Under the pieces are notes generated by a model that had not been told where the DNA came from, ran no database searches, and saw only the letters and a list, made by a program, of their open reading frames with translations. DNA of 64,000 bases. It comes from an uncultured Poribacteria bacterium (GTDB lineage: Bacteria > Poribacteria > WGA-4E > WGA-3G). The stretch is from the NCBI GenBank assembly GCA_951828385.1, contig OX639973.1, positions 3,401,200 to 3,465,199 on the forward strand, in the 5' to 3' direction. Position numbers and translations under genes: made by a program. The first letter of the stretch is position 1, and each line of letters opens with the position of its first letter. Shown one piece after another: positions 10,372-19,050 of the stretch.

Positions 10372-12252
10372 ATGAAAAGAAATTTTAGGTTGGCTTGCAA
10401 GCAATTTTCAAAATGTACGCTGTTTTGTCTGATGACGCTGCTCATTTTTCTTGTCTTGCATGCGAACGCGCAAGAACGGTTTTCAGAGGCGGTTGGCCCT
10501 GTTACCGTTCAAGAAGTGTCAGCAACCCCACTGGTAGTACCCTATATCACATGGGGTGGCGAAGCAGCACTTTTTCATGCCAACGGTGGGTTGACGACCC
10601 GTCCGGGTACGATTATGGCGGAACTCGGTATGAATCTTAAGTTGGTGCCGGGTGACAACTTTCAGCAGCAGGTACGCGACTATCTCTCAGGCAAATCACC
10701 CTTCCTACGTGGCACCTTCAGAATGATAGCGCAAGCAAGCGAAGCCGTCGGGAAGGATGCTCGTACAAAACCTGTCGTTTTTGGACAGCTGACCTGGTCG
10801 GCAGGTGACCATTTTGTTGGACGTTCTAATATCCGAAAAATTTCTGACCTCCGGGGCAAAAAGATCGCTATCCAAAAGGGTGGGCCGCACGTAGGGATGC
10901 TCTATGACATGTTGAAGACCGCTCGGCTTTCAAAATCAAATGTGGAAATTGTTTGGGTGGATGAATTAACAGGTGCGAATGGACCGGCAGAACGGTTCCG
11001 AAACGACGCTACTATTGGAGGTTGTTTTGTGATAACGCCCGACATGATTGGATTAACAGGCGGCCCTGAGAACACCGGTACCGGTGCTGAAGGTACGGTC
11101 AAAGGCGCGAGCGTTGTCGTTAGCACTGCAACGCTTTCTCGTTCTATTGCAGACGTTTATGCTTGTCGTAAAGATTTCTACGATGCTTACAAACCGTTTG
11201 TTGAACGCTTCTTCGCCGGTTATCTGAAGGGTGCCGAAGAGGTCATAGCACTTAAAAAAGCCTACGAAACGAGTGGCTCTGAAAAATATACGCAGCTGCT
11301 GACAACGATGCAAAACATCTACGGTAAAGAAGTATTACCGACGCTTGAAGAGGACGCACACGGCTTAATCGCGGATTGCACGTTCGTTGGGCAACCCGGA
11401 AATATCGCTTTTTTCAACGATCCGAGTAATACTATTAGCGGCTTTGAAGGCTTCAACAAAGCAGGATTGGATATGGCTGTGAACTGGGGGTTTGTCAGGC
11501 AGCGATATGCGCTGATACCTTCCGATTTAAATTTTAACTCGCCAACCTTTAAGAATCTGCTCACGACAACCGTGACGGCTCCGGCACAGTTGAAACAGAC
11601 CCGCTTCAAAAAAGAGACGGTCCGTGCGGAGATTGAGTCGTTCAACGAAGACGCTGTATTAGACGAAAAGACGCTTATCTCGTTCACCATTCAATTTGAT
11701 GCGAACCAAGACACATTTAGTGATGCGAAGTACCGAGAAGAATTTGACAGGGTAGTTGAATTGGCTTCAAAATACGGGAATGCTGCTATAGCGATTAAAG
11801 GACACAGCGATCCTTCTCGAACCCTGAGCGTATTGGTTAAAACAGGACTTCAAACAGGTATTTTGAAGCGGACGGGTACGCGCGGGAACTACAAGTATTT
11901 TATGGAGGGTAAGCCTTTTAGCTTGGAAAACACCGCGAACTTGATTCGTCTGATTCAACAAAAAAAGTTTGACAATGATAGCAACGTCGAGAGTCCCTAC
12001 CGAGTGATGCGGGCTGCCTTAAAACTCTCCGAGCAGCGTGGACAAGCGGTTAAAGCGTCGATTATCAGCTATGCGCGTCGGAAAAACGCACGTATCGATC
12101 CAGACCAGATTGTGCCAGTAGGTGTCGGAATTAAAGAGCCTGTTATTGCCAAGCCGACGAGTCCGTCTGAAGCCGCAGAAAATCGGCGTGTCGAATTCGC
12201 ACTGATTAAAGTTTCAGCGGAAGCCGTTGCTGTCTCCGATTTTGATTTTTAG
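10372..12252 (+). CDS. solute-binding protein/OmpA-like peptidoglycan-binding fusion
   Basis: The 626-residue secreted protein has a signal peptide ending near HANAQ. A periplasmic binding domain of NMT1/SsuA type follows at roughly residues 45-400; ISDLRGKKIAIQKGGPHVG is the characteristic second-lobe strand. The C-terminal OmpA-like domain spans about 430-620. It keeps Asp in GHSDP (about residue 478) and the Arg pair in AENRRVEF (about 603-608), the residues that grip diaminopimelate in OmpA-type domains. A 60-residue insertion splits that domain. No ABC permease or ATPase is nearby, so it may sense or present a ligand at the cell wall instead of feeding a transporter. It heads the VWA cluster. 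Confidence 0.82.
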   Translation: MKRNFRLACKQFSKCTLFCLMTLLIFLVLHANAQERFSEAVGPVTVQEVSATPLVVPYITWGGEAALFHANGGLTTRPGTIMAELGMNLKLVPGDNFQQQVRDYLSGKSPFLRGTFRMIAQASEAVGKDARTKPVVFGQLTWSAGDHFVGRSNIRKISDLRGKKIAIQKGGPHVGMLYDMLKTARLSKSNVEIVWVDELTGANGPAERFRNDATIGGCFVITPDMIGLTGGPENTGTGAEGTVKGASVVVSTATLSRSIADVYACRKDFYDAYKPFVERFFAGYLKGAEEVIALKKAYETSGSEKYTQLLTTMQNIYGKEVLPTLEEDAHGLIADCTFVGQPGNIAFFNDPSNTISGFEGFNKAGLDMAVNWGFVRQRYALIPSDLNFNSPTFKNLLTTTVTAPAQLKQTRFKKETVRAEIESFNEDAVLDEKTLISFTIQFDANQDTFSDAKYREEFDRVVELASKYGNAAIAIKGHSDPSRTLSVLVKTGLQTGILKRTGTRGNYKYFMEGKPFSLENTANLIRLIQQKKFDNDSNVESPYRVMRAALKLSEQRGQAVKASIISYARRKNARIDPDQIVPVGVGIKEPVIAKPTSPSEAAENRRVEFALIKVSAEAVAVSDFDF

Positions 12253-12366
12253 CGGGAATAGCCGTCAGCCATCAGAAAGAGGAATGTCCGTTGAGCAACC
12301 CGTTTTGCTGACAGTTCGGATGGCTTCTAAAAGTTGACGGTTCCATGACATAGATAGGTACTTTTC

Positions 12367-13305
12367 ATGAAATGTATTATGGCAGCCGGATCCGGCACAC
12401 GATTGATTCTCCTACTGAGTCTGTTCATTTTTGGTGTTCAGATTTGCAGTGCTGACGATGATATTCATAAAGATAACATTGTTGTGATTCTCGATGCCTC
12501 GGGTTCAATGCAGGATAAGTTTAGTGGCGACCGGACGAAATCGAAGATGGAAGCGGCGAAAGCAGCATTACAAGAAGTGCTTTCTAAAGTTCCAGACGAT
12601 ACACAGATCGGATTGCTGGTGTTCAGCGGTGCCAACATCCAGAATGACTGGGTGTACCCATTAGGACCGAAGGACACGCAAAAATTGATAGCAGCCATCC
12701 ATTTACCGCAACCGAGTGGGAACACGCCCTTAGGGAAATATATCCGAATTGGGGCAAACCGCCTCCTTGACCAACGCGAAAAACAGTACAACTACGGAAA
12801 CTATCGGTTGTTAGTTGTCACGGATGGTGAGGCTTCGGATGCTGATAAAGTCAAGTACTACACGCCTGAGATTCTCAATCGCCAGATTCGTATTGATGTT
12901 ATCGGTGTTGATATGAAGACGGATCACATGTTAGCAAAAGTTGTGGATAGCTACCGCAAGGCAGATAATCCGGGAGAGTTAGTGGCAGCGGTGTCGCAGA
13001 TTCTTGCGGAAACCGGCGATACGGGTACAGATGTTGGTGGCGAAGATGCTTTTGAATATATTGCGCCGCTTTCATCGGAAATCGCTGCGGATTTGATTCA
13101 GCGACTCACAACGCCACCGAGTAATACGTCAATCACTGTAAAGCAGGCAGAGGTAACACCGACACGAACGACACCACCGAGAAAGGCTCCGACACCACAG
13201 CAAGGTGATACTGACTTTAGATCGGGGCGAGGCACCGTATGGTTTGTTGTTGTTCTGATTGTATTATCCGTTATCGGTTTCCTGATTTTCAGAAATAGGA
13301 AGTAG
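12367..13305 (+). CDS. membrane-anchored von Willebrand factor A domain protein
   Basis: The 312-residue protein has an N-terminal signal (hydrophobic residues 12-26) and a VWA domain beginning NIVVILDASGSM, where Asp43-Ser45-Ser47 form the metal-ion-dependent adhesion site. TPLG and VVTDGEASD supply further MIDAS loops. A Pro/Thr-rich linker leads to a C-terminal membrane segment (about 289-308) with a positively charged end, so the VWA domain faces the periplasm. VWA domains bind partner proteins through a metal ion. The gene sits between two binding-protein/OmpA fusions; five bases separate it from the next gene. A short ATCAG-type repeat fills 12255-12345 upstream. Confidence 0.88.
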   Translation: MKCIMAAGSGTRLILLLSLFIFGVQICSADDDIHKDNIVVILDASGSMQDKFSGDRTKSKMEAAKAALQEVLSKVPDDTQIGLLVFSGANIQNDWVYPLGPKDTQKLIAAIHLPQPSGNTPLGKYIRIGANRLLDQREKQYNYGNYRLLVVTDGEASDADKVKYYTPEILNRQIRIDVIGVDMKTDHMLAKVVDSYRKADNPGELVAAVSQILAETGDTGTDVGGEDAFEYIAPLSSEIAADLIQRLTTPPSNTSITVKQAEVTPTRTTPPRKAPTPQQGDTDFRSGRGTVWFVVVLIVLSVIGFLIFRNRK

Positions 13306-13310
13306 TAACT

Positions 13311-14906
13311 ATGGACGCTGGCAAGAAAAAACGCATCATCATCATGGTAGCGAGCTGGCTCGTTATTATCGGAGTCATTGGGTTAGTCTATAAGTTCGTT
13401 GTTGAACCGTGGACTCGAGGCGATCTTGTCAAAGAGACGAGCACACAACGTTACGCCCATAACATAAAGATAGCACATGACTCGTTTCCCGGATATGCGA
13501 TACTCCGCTCTCCGGCTGTTCAGAATCTCCTGGACCGTCAAGGGATTAAACTTACATTCGTTGACGATAAAGCCGATTACGTAGGACGCATACGCGCGCT
13601 GAAAAGTGGTAAGGTTCAGATGGCGGTTTTCACGATCGATGCCTACCTTAAGGCGGGCAGTGTTATCGGTGAGTTTCCGGGTTCAATTGTCCTCGTGATT
13701 GATGAATCTAAAGGCGCAGATGCGATTGTTGCGTATAAGCGAGGTGTCCCGCAAATACCGAACTTGAGTAATCCGCGGGCGCGTATCGTGCTGACCCCGG
13801 ATTCGCCGAGTGAAACGCTTGCCCGAATTATGATCAACAAGATGAGCCTACCGAGTTTGCCTTCCTCGTGGGCAGTTGAGACCAACGGTGCTGAAGATGC
13901 CTATAAGAAACTCAAGTCCGCTGATCCAGATGAGCCACACGCTTATGTGATTTGGGAACCTTATGTGACGAAATCCCTTGCGATTGAAGGTGTGCATCTG
14001 CTGTTAGATAGTTCAAAACTCAAGGGTTATATCGTTGATGTGTTAGTGGTTCAGCGCGAATTTTTGGATTCACAACGCGAACTCGTCACGCACGTTGTGC
14101 AAGCGTATCTTCGAGCAAACTACGACTACAATAACCAACCCGATGGGTTAGCCGCCTTGATTCAATCGGATGCGAAACAGTATGGCGACTCGCTCAACCG
14201 AAATGAGACGGATAAGTTAGTCAAGGGAATTGAATGGCGTAACACGGTTGAAAATTATGTGCATTTCGGCGTAATTCCCTCAGCAGAGGCAAAAGGTGCC
14301 GAGAGGCTCGAAGCGATGATCGGTAAAATTACACAGGTGCTGGTGCAGACGAATTCAATCTCTACCGATCCAGTGTCAGGCAATTACGAGCAGCTCTTCT
14401 TTGAGGGCATCTTGCGGTCACTACACCACGATAAGTTCCATCCGGGTATGCTGAACGCAAGCGGTAATGACGGGTTAGACGGTATATTCGTTGGCTCAAC
14501 TCCAATGGAACAGGTTCGAGAAGAGGCATCACTGAATCCGCTTTCAGATGCGAATTGGAATTCGCTCGCGCCTGTGGCAGCGATGAAAGTTGAACCGATC
14601 CAATTCGGGCGCGGGAATGCTCGGATCCTTCCAGGTAGTAAACGCGCGCTGCAAGAACTGGCTGCAAATCTGAAATCGTTCCCACAGTACTACCTCAGAG
14701 TCGTAGGGCACACGCGCCAAGAGGGGGACCCGGCGGCGAATCGGGTTCTTGCCTTACAACGTGCTGAGGCGGCGGCAGCATCTTTGAGAAATTTTGGTAT
14801 TGCAAACCACCGCATCCGTGCCATAGCGAGCAACCAGACCTCCTCGCGAATGCGGGGTGCAGCCGCACAAAGTGTTACATTCGAGCTTCTCGGAAAACCG
14901 TATTGA
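13311..14906 (+). CDS. membrane-anchored solute-binding/OmpA-like fusion, degenerate OmpA site
   Basis: The 531-residue protein starts with an uncleaved-type membrane anchor (about residues 8-29). A periplasmic binding domain follows: IKIAHDSFPGYAIL, a GKVQMAVFTIDAYL segment typical of NMT1/SsuA proteins, and YVIWEPYVTK. An OmpA-like region lies at about 430-531. In contrast to its paralogue at 10372, the expected GHxD is GHTR and the NRRVEI-like Arg pair is replaced near QSVTFEL, so diaminopimelate binding is doubtful. It starts five bases after the VWA stop and overlaps the next gene by four bases, which suggests translational coupling. Predicted role: inner-membrane partner of the secreted paralogue. 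Confidence 0.8.
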   Translation: MDAGKKKRIIIMVASWLVIIGVIGLVYKFVVEPWTRGDLVKETSTQRYAHNIKIAHDSFPGYAILRSPAVQNLLDRQGIKLTFVDDKADYVGRIRALKSGKVQMAVFTIDAYLKAGSVIGEFPGSIVLVIDESKGADAIVAYKRGVPQIPNLSNPRARIVLTPDSPSETLARIMINKMSLPSLPSSWAVETNGAEDAYKKLKSADPDEPHAYVIWEPYVTKSLAIEGVHLLLDSSKLKGYIVDVLVVQREFLDSQRELVTHVVQAYLRANYDYNNQPDGLAALIQSDAKQYGDSLNRNETDKLVKGIEWRNTVENYVHFGVIPSAEAKGAERLEAMIGKITQVLVQTNSISTDPVSGNYEQLFFEGILRSLHHDKFHPGMLNASGNDGLDGIFVGSTPMEQVREEASLNPLSDANWNSLAPVAAMKVEPIQFGRGNARILPGSKRALQELAANLKSFPQYYLRVVGHTRQEGDPAANRVLALQRAEAAAASLRNFGIANHRIRAIASNQTSSRMRGAAAQSVTFELLGKPY

Positions 14907-15694
14907 GGAAGAAATTGATTGATAGGAAATTGTTTCGGAAGAAATTCCTCCTTCACCTTCTTGGCAACTCTTATGTTATCTTCCCTTTTGCCGCGGGATG
15001 CTCTATCGCTTTTGCATCTTGGATATTCAATTTAGAACCGAAGATTCTTTATCTATTCGGAAGTGCGATCCTCAGCATTTTGGTGCCTATCGGGACCCTG
15101 ATTAGTAAGTGGGCAACTGGTACGGACGATATTGCCAAACAGGTTCACAGTGAGATTCTTCAGGAAGTCCAACAGAAACAAGAGGAAGAACTCAACATCC
15201 TACACGAACAACTTGAAGCGGATGGCGATGCTCGCACAGAAACGATGCTTGGAGAACTTCGCGCCTTGCACACATCCTTTCAGGAGGAAGCCGGTGGCGA
15301 TGGTTGGATGGGAACGTTGCCTATTACCGTTAGAGCCGACATTACGAACAAAGTTTCTGAACTCTTTACACAAGCCGTACAGTGTTTGAAGGATACGCTT
15401 AAAATGCACCAAAAATCAACAGGGACGCAATTGGGAACCACGGTCAAAAGCGTGCTTCAACAACACCGGGAACAACAGATTAAAGACGTTCAGCAGACGA
15501 TTGTTCAACTCTCACACCTCTACGCTCGGGTGCTCACACTCAACCCTGAAAGCGATGAGACAGAACTCACACGTCTTCGCACTGAACTCGACGAGAGCCT
15601 CAGTTTTGCGAAACAGGTTGATGCAAAGATACGTGAATTAACACCGCTACATGATAATCCTGATGCCCTTGAAACAAAAAATGAAGGGAATTAA
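14903..15694 (+). CDS. two-TM coiled-coil protein of the VWA/OmpA cluster
   Basis: The 263-residue protein begins at TTG 14903, overlapping the preceding stop by four bases, as expected for coupled translation. Two hydrophobic helices (about 13-40 and 45-63) are followed by a long Glu/Gln/Lys-rich region with coiled-coil character (EILQEVQQKQEEELNILHEQ and onward). With a short N-terminal tail, the coiled coil is probably cytoplasmic. I recognise no family. Its position as last gene of the cluster suggests a cytoplasmic scaffold or coupling factor for the periplasmic VWA and binding-protein domains. The tnpB element begins five bases after its stop codon. Confidence 0.72.
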   Translation: MRKKLIDRKLFRKKFLLHLLGNSYVIFPFAAGCSIAFASWIFNLEPKILYLFGSAILSILVPIGTLISKWATGTDDIAKQVHSEILQEVQQKQEEELNILHEQLEADGDARTETMLGELRALHTSFQEEAGGDGWMGTLPITVRADITNKVSELFTQAVQCLKDTLKMHQKSTGTQLGTTVKSVLQQHREQQIKDVQQTIVQLSHLYARVLTLNPESDETELTRLRTELDESLSFAKQVDAKIRELTPLHDNPDALETKNEGN

Positions 15695-15760
15695 TTAACA
15701 ATCCCAATCCTTTAGGATTGGGTCCAACCCAGTAACACGCGTGCTAAAGTAAAAAAAGAG

Positions 15761-15789
15761 TTGACATTCGGTTAAAAATGTAGTCTAAT
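15761..15789 (+). promoter_or_regulatory. tnpB promoter
   Basis: TTGACA at 15761-15766, a 17-base spacer and TCTAAT at 15784-15789. It lies inside the element, about 105 bases upstream of the tnpB start. Confidence 0.75.
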
Positions 15790-15794
15790 GATAG

Positions 15795-15888
15795 TATCTC
15801 GTAGGAAACCGACATGACAAGCGTAGTTACAAGGAAACCACGTGTCTGCCTCCTACTTGTCAGGGATAAAATGCGAGATACGAGATAT
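15795..15888 (+). promoter_or_regulatory. structured tnpB leader with interleaved inverted repeats
   Basis: TATCTCG (15795-15801) can pair with CGAGATA at 15874-15880 or with a second copy at 15881-15887. GTAGGA (15801-15806) matches TCCTAC (15851-15856), and TGACAAG (15815-15821) matches CTTGTCA (15856-15862). The last two pairs interleave, the topology of a pseudoknot. It may control tnpB translation. Confidence 0.45.
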
Positions 15889-15893
15889 ATCCA

Positions 15894-16970
15894 ATGGCGA
15901 TCAAATCACATAAAATAGCATTAGACACGACAGCCGAGCAGTCTGTATTCTTTTCTAAACAATGCGGTTATTCCCGTTTTGCTTACAACTATGCTTTATC
16001 AGATTACCAAGACGCACCCCGACATTGGGAAGTGCTTAATAACCGTTTTAATAAAGCGAAAAAAGGTATAGATTGGACGAAAGAGTTAGATCAACGTGCT
16101 GCGTTATTTGGTATAAAACACTTGGGTGATGCTATATCCCGGTATAAAAGCGGACAAAATAGATTTCCAAAGAAAAAGAGACGGAGAAACAAACAATCCT
16201 ATAGCACTGATCCTGCTACGACATTCATAGAAGGCAAACGTATTAGATTACCTAAAATCGGGTGGGTGCGAACATTTCAAAAGTTGCGATTTAAAGGTGA
16301 GATTACAAAGGTGACTGTATCAAGAACGGCACACCGTTGGTTCGTCTCTATAACCGTTGACACAGGCACCCCTACTGCTCCACGAGACACACGTGGACTC
16401 CCTGTTATCGGTATAGACGTAGGTATCAACTCACTTGCCACACTTGATACAGGTAAACACTATCCGAATCCAAGACCGCTAAAACGATTTGAGAAAAAAC
16501 TTAAGCGTGAACAACGTTCGTTGAGCAAAAAAGAGTATCTATCAAGTAACTGGTATAAGCAGAAACGCAAGGTGGAACGTATCCACTACAAAATCGCTTG
16601 TATCCGAAATGACGCTCACCATAAAGCGACTACAGAGATCGTCAATATGGCAAGCGTGATTGGAATAGAAACGCTCAAGATTACAAACATGCTTAGGAAC
16701 AAGAACCTTGCCAAAGCGTTATCAGATAGTGCGTTAGGTGGGTTTCTCGCTATGCTCAAATCTAAAGCAGATATACTTGGAATCCCTATCAAAGAAGCCC
16801 CACAGTTCTATGCTTCAAGTAAAACGTGTAGCAGTTGTGGACACAAGAAAGAAAAGTTATTGTTATCAGAACGAGAATATAATTGCGGTGCATGTGGTAT
16901 TTCTATAGATAGAGACCAAAACGCTGCGATAAATCTAAAGCACCTCGCCGTCGGGCTGGCGGAGAGTTAA
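15894..16970 (+). CDS. tnpB: TnpB RNA-guided nuclease
   Basis: TnpB is the transposon-encoded ancestor of Cas12. It cuts DNA next to a short TAM motif using a guide RNA from the element's right end, and helps the element persist after excision. The 358-residue protein has a complete RuvC site: Asp175 in IGIDVGINS, Glu259 in IGIETLKI, and Asp in DRDQNAAINL (339/341). A zinc finger is formed by Cys312, 315, 331 and 334. The N-terminal half has the basic RNA-binding features expected of the family. No frameshift or stop is present, so the nuclease is likely active. Confidence 0.94.
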   Translation: MAIKSHKIALDTTAEQSVFFSKQCGYSRFAYNYALSDYQDAPRHWEVLNNRFNKAKKGIDWTKELDQRAALFGIKHLGDAISRYKSGQNRFPKKKRRRNKQSYSTDPATTFIEGKRIRLPKIGWVRTFQKLRFKGEITKVTVSRTAHRWFVSITVDTGTPTAPRDTRGLPVIGIDVGINSLATLDTGKHYPNPRPLKRFEKKLKREQRSLSKKEYLSSNWYKQKRKVERIHYKIACIRNDAHHKATTEIVNMASVIGIETLKITNMLRNKNLAKALSDSALGGFLAMLKSKADILGIPIKEAPQFYASSKTCSSCGHKKEKLLLSEREYNCGACGISIDRDQNAAINLKHLAVGLAES

Positions 16971-17067
16971 AACGCTTGTGGAGTTTGTGTAAGACCTCGT
17001 TTGGGGGCAGTAAACGTTGAAACAAGAACGGAGGAATCCCACTGCTTTAGCTGTGGGAGGAAGTCAA
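16920..17067 (+). ncRNA. predicted omega/reRNA scaffold of TnpB
   Basis: The element's 3' segment, covering the end of tnpB and the right-end hairpin (17038-17059 with its AGG tail), should be processed into the guide RNA scaffold that ends at TCAA (17064-17067). The host sequence from 17068 would be the guide. The 5' limit is approximate; the call rests on element architecture, not on a covariance match. Confidence 0.55.
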
Positions 17068-17083
17068 GAATAATAAGAGGCAT

Positions 17084-17108
17084 TCAGTTATCAGTTGTCG
17101 GTAAGGTA
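17084..17108. repeat. ATCAGTT heptamer fragment
   Basis: Partial copy of the dispersed repeat (CAGTTATCAGTTGTCGGTAA), starting 16 bases right of the tnpB element. The rest of 17109-17208 shows nothing recognisable apart from being A-rich before the next gene. Confidence 0.5.
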
Positions 17109-17208
17109 TTAAAAAGCCAACCGGCGGAAGATTGAAATTAAGGGAAAACTGAACAGTTCCATAAAATAATAAATATCTTAAAAAAAAGTAGAGAAAAGGA
17201 CGAAATTT

Positions 17209-19005
17209 ATGGCGCGCCACATACGGCATTACGATAACATTCCGAGCAGTTGGGAACCTGTTTTAGAACGTTTAAAGAAATTTGAAGTCCTCACGCAGCA
17301 AATCAATAAAGCCAAAAAGGAACAGGGAACTGATTCAAGCGAAACGCTTAAAACGTTCTATACACAACATGACACATTGATGTCGGATACATGTGCACGC
17401 TCACAGCATGCACCGACACACTGTGATGAAACGGCTTTAGACACCGCATTTATTGAGGCTGTTTGGCTCGCCCTTGACCACTATCCGGCTTTAGTGCATC
17501 ATCCAGAGATTGAAAATTTGGATACCGCTGGTTCTAAAATCTTCACGCTCTTTATACCGGATGCTCCAACAACCCCGGATAAACGAAAAGCCTTAAAAAC
17601 TCAACTCCAACGGACATTCAATTTGAATTCGGAAATAGTGGATAGGCTAACCGAACAATTGTCCATACGGACAAGCCCGCTCCGCCATCGACACCAAATT
17701 ATGAAGAGTTTAGAGACTCGCTTTAATCTGGTATCCGATAACCCGAAACTGGACGCAGATATCTTACAACTTTTTCAGTGTTTATATCCCGGCGCGCCTT
17801 TTGAAACAGGCGAGGTGAAGTTGGTGAAAACTTCCTCCGCGCTCTATTTTTGTCTACCTACTGAACAGCGAGAGGACGCGGAGGATACTAACCCCCTTGG
17901 AAATGAACAGAGCGAAGAGTACACGATACCGCAACGCCCGAAAGTCTATTATGAAAAATTTCTGCGAAAAATTTGGGAGGTTGAACCCTTTGCCCATTTC
18001 CCCATGTTCGGTACCTTCAACGCAAAAGACTTAGATTTAGACTTCCGTCAGAAAATTTCTGCTGATACTGAACTACCTTTGGAATTGGTCACGTCAACAC
18101 TGACGCGTATGATTGGCGTTCTTCCTTTAGCAGAACTTGACAAATATCTAATTCACGATACTTGGGGACATCAGTGGCAGGAAAGTCTCCTCAATTTTGA
18201 GGAACCTTACACCGAATTGACCTTATTCAAACGTCCACTATCCTTAACGGAAACGGCTTCCGTTATGGGGGAGCAGACTTCGTTCGCGGATACATTCGTC
18301 AAAACTGAGGCAGGAACAATAGAACTTGATCCAACCAAGTTACAGCAATTCATTGATGCAGAATTGTACGAACGCGCGATTATCGCCTTTACGCCGATTC
18401 TTGCTGAAATGTTGGCGGATGTTGTGGAATACAAGTTTTTAGAACTATATCCCGAACAGGCACATCTACTGCCGAGTTCCTCTCTACTCAAAGCGTTTCC
18501 GAGCAAATTGGATTTGACACTTGTAGATCTGCATACTTGCTTTGTACACGCCTCCGAAGTCTTCCAAAACTGGGTCACCTCGAAATCAACACAACAGCAA
18601 TTACATAAGGAAATTTGCGAGAAACTTGACATTCCAAATGATGTGACAAAACACAAGGAACTCTCGCAAGTCCTCAACACTGCGGTTGAACTCTGTAAAG
18701 CACAGCTTCACTCCTTTTATCAACCGGAATGGGCGTGGGAACAAACTGAAGAAGGTCACTTGAAACTGAATGCGTTTAGCTTCGCAGCACTGAACTTCCT
18801 CCGAATTCACACTGCCTTTATTCAAACATACAAAGATTTGTCAGAGATTGAGGCACCGTGGGGTTTTAAGGACATCTTGGTATTGGCAATGGGTACTTTT
18901 TTTGAAAGAGACCCACAGCAGAATATATGGCAATTGGATAGTTTTTTAACAGAGGCATTTCTCCCGCGCTGGCAAAAATTGGCCGCTGCGGATTCAAGCA
19001 CTTAA
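17209..19005 (+). CDS. large uncharacterised protein (598 aa)
   Basis: I do not recognise this protein. It has no signal peptide or membrane segment and appears soluble and mostly helical. Conspicuous features are a central IHDTWGHQWQES motif near residue 315 with closely spaced His and Trp, a following FEEPYTEL, and acidic EYTIPQRPKVYYEKF upstream. Such His/Asp/Glu clustering could bind a metal, but that is only a suggestion. It is followed by a good terminator and is convergent with an FAD-dependent oxidoreductase; a pairing in one pathway is possible but unproven. The start is the ATG after an A-rich leader with only a weak GGA ribosome site. Confidence 0.7.
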   Translation: MARHIRHYDNIPSSWEPVLERLKKFEVLTQQINKAKKEQGTDSSETLKTFYTQHDTLMSDTCARSQHAPTHCDETALDTAFIEAVWLALDHYPALVHHPEIENLDTAGSKIFTLFIPDAPTTPDKRKALKTQLQRTFNLNSEIVDRLTEQLSIRTSPLRHRHQIMKSLETRFNLVSDNPKLDADILQLFQCLYPGAPFETGEVKLVKTSSALYFCLPTEQREDAEDTNPLGNEQSEEYTIPQRPKVYYEKFLRKIWEVEPFAHFPMFGTFNAKDLDLDFRQKISADTELPLELVTSTLTRMIGVLPLAELDKYLIHDTWGHQWQESLLNFEEPYTELTLFKRPLSLTETASVMGEQTSFADTFVKTEAGTIELDPTKLQQFIDAELYERAIIAFTPILAEMLADVVEYKFLELYPEQAHLLPSSSLLKAFPSKLDLTLVDLHTCFVHASEVFQNWVTSKSTQQQLHKEICEKLDIPNDVTKHKELSQVLNTAVELCKAQLHSFYQPEWAWEQTEEGHLKLNAFSFAALNFLRIHTAFIQTYKDLSEIEAPWGFKDILVLAMGTFFERDPQQNIWQLDSFLTEAFLPRWQKLAAADSST

Positions 19006-19019
19006 AAGAAGTAATTGAG

Positions 19020-19050
19020 AATTGCCTCTATAGATATAAGAGCAATTTTT
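19020..19050 (+). terminator. terminator of the 598-aa gene
   Basis: ATTGCCTCT pairs with AGAGCAAT (one bulge) and is followed by TTTTT at 19046-19050. It overlaps the stop region of the convergent gene and may serve both. Confidence 0.55.

Larger units (their letters stand above)
15700..17067 (+). mobile_element. IS200/IS605-type element carrying only tnpB
   Basis: The left end has a perfect hairpin, CCCAATCC-TTTA-GGATTGGG (15703-15722), preceded by TTAAC (15695-15699), the likely target/TAM motif. The right end has CCCAC-TGCTTTAGCT-GTGGG followed by AGGAAGTCAA ending at 17067; TCAA is the classic right cleavage motif of IS608-like elements. Only tnpB lies inside and no Y1 transposase (tnpA) is present, so the element is non-autonomous unless a tnpA acts in trans. 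It sits immediately after the stop of the coiled-coil gene, so insertion spared the operon. Confidence 0.82.
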
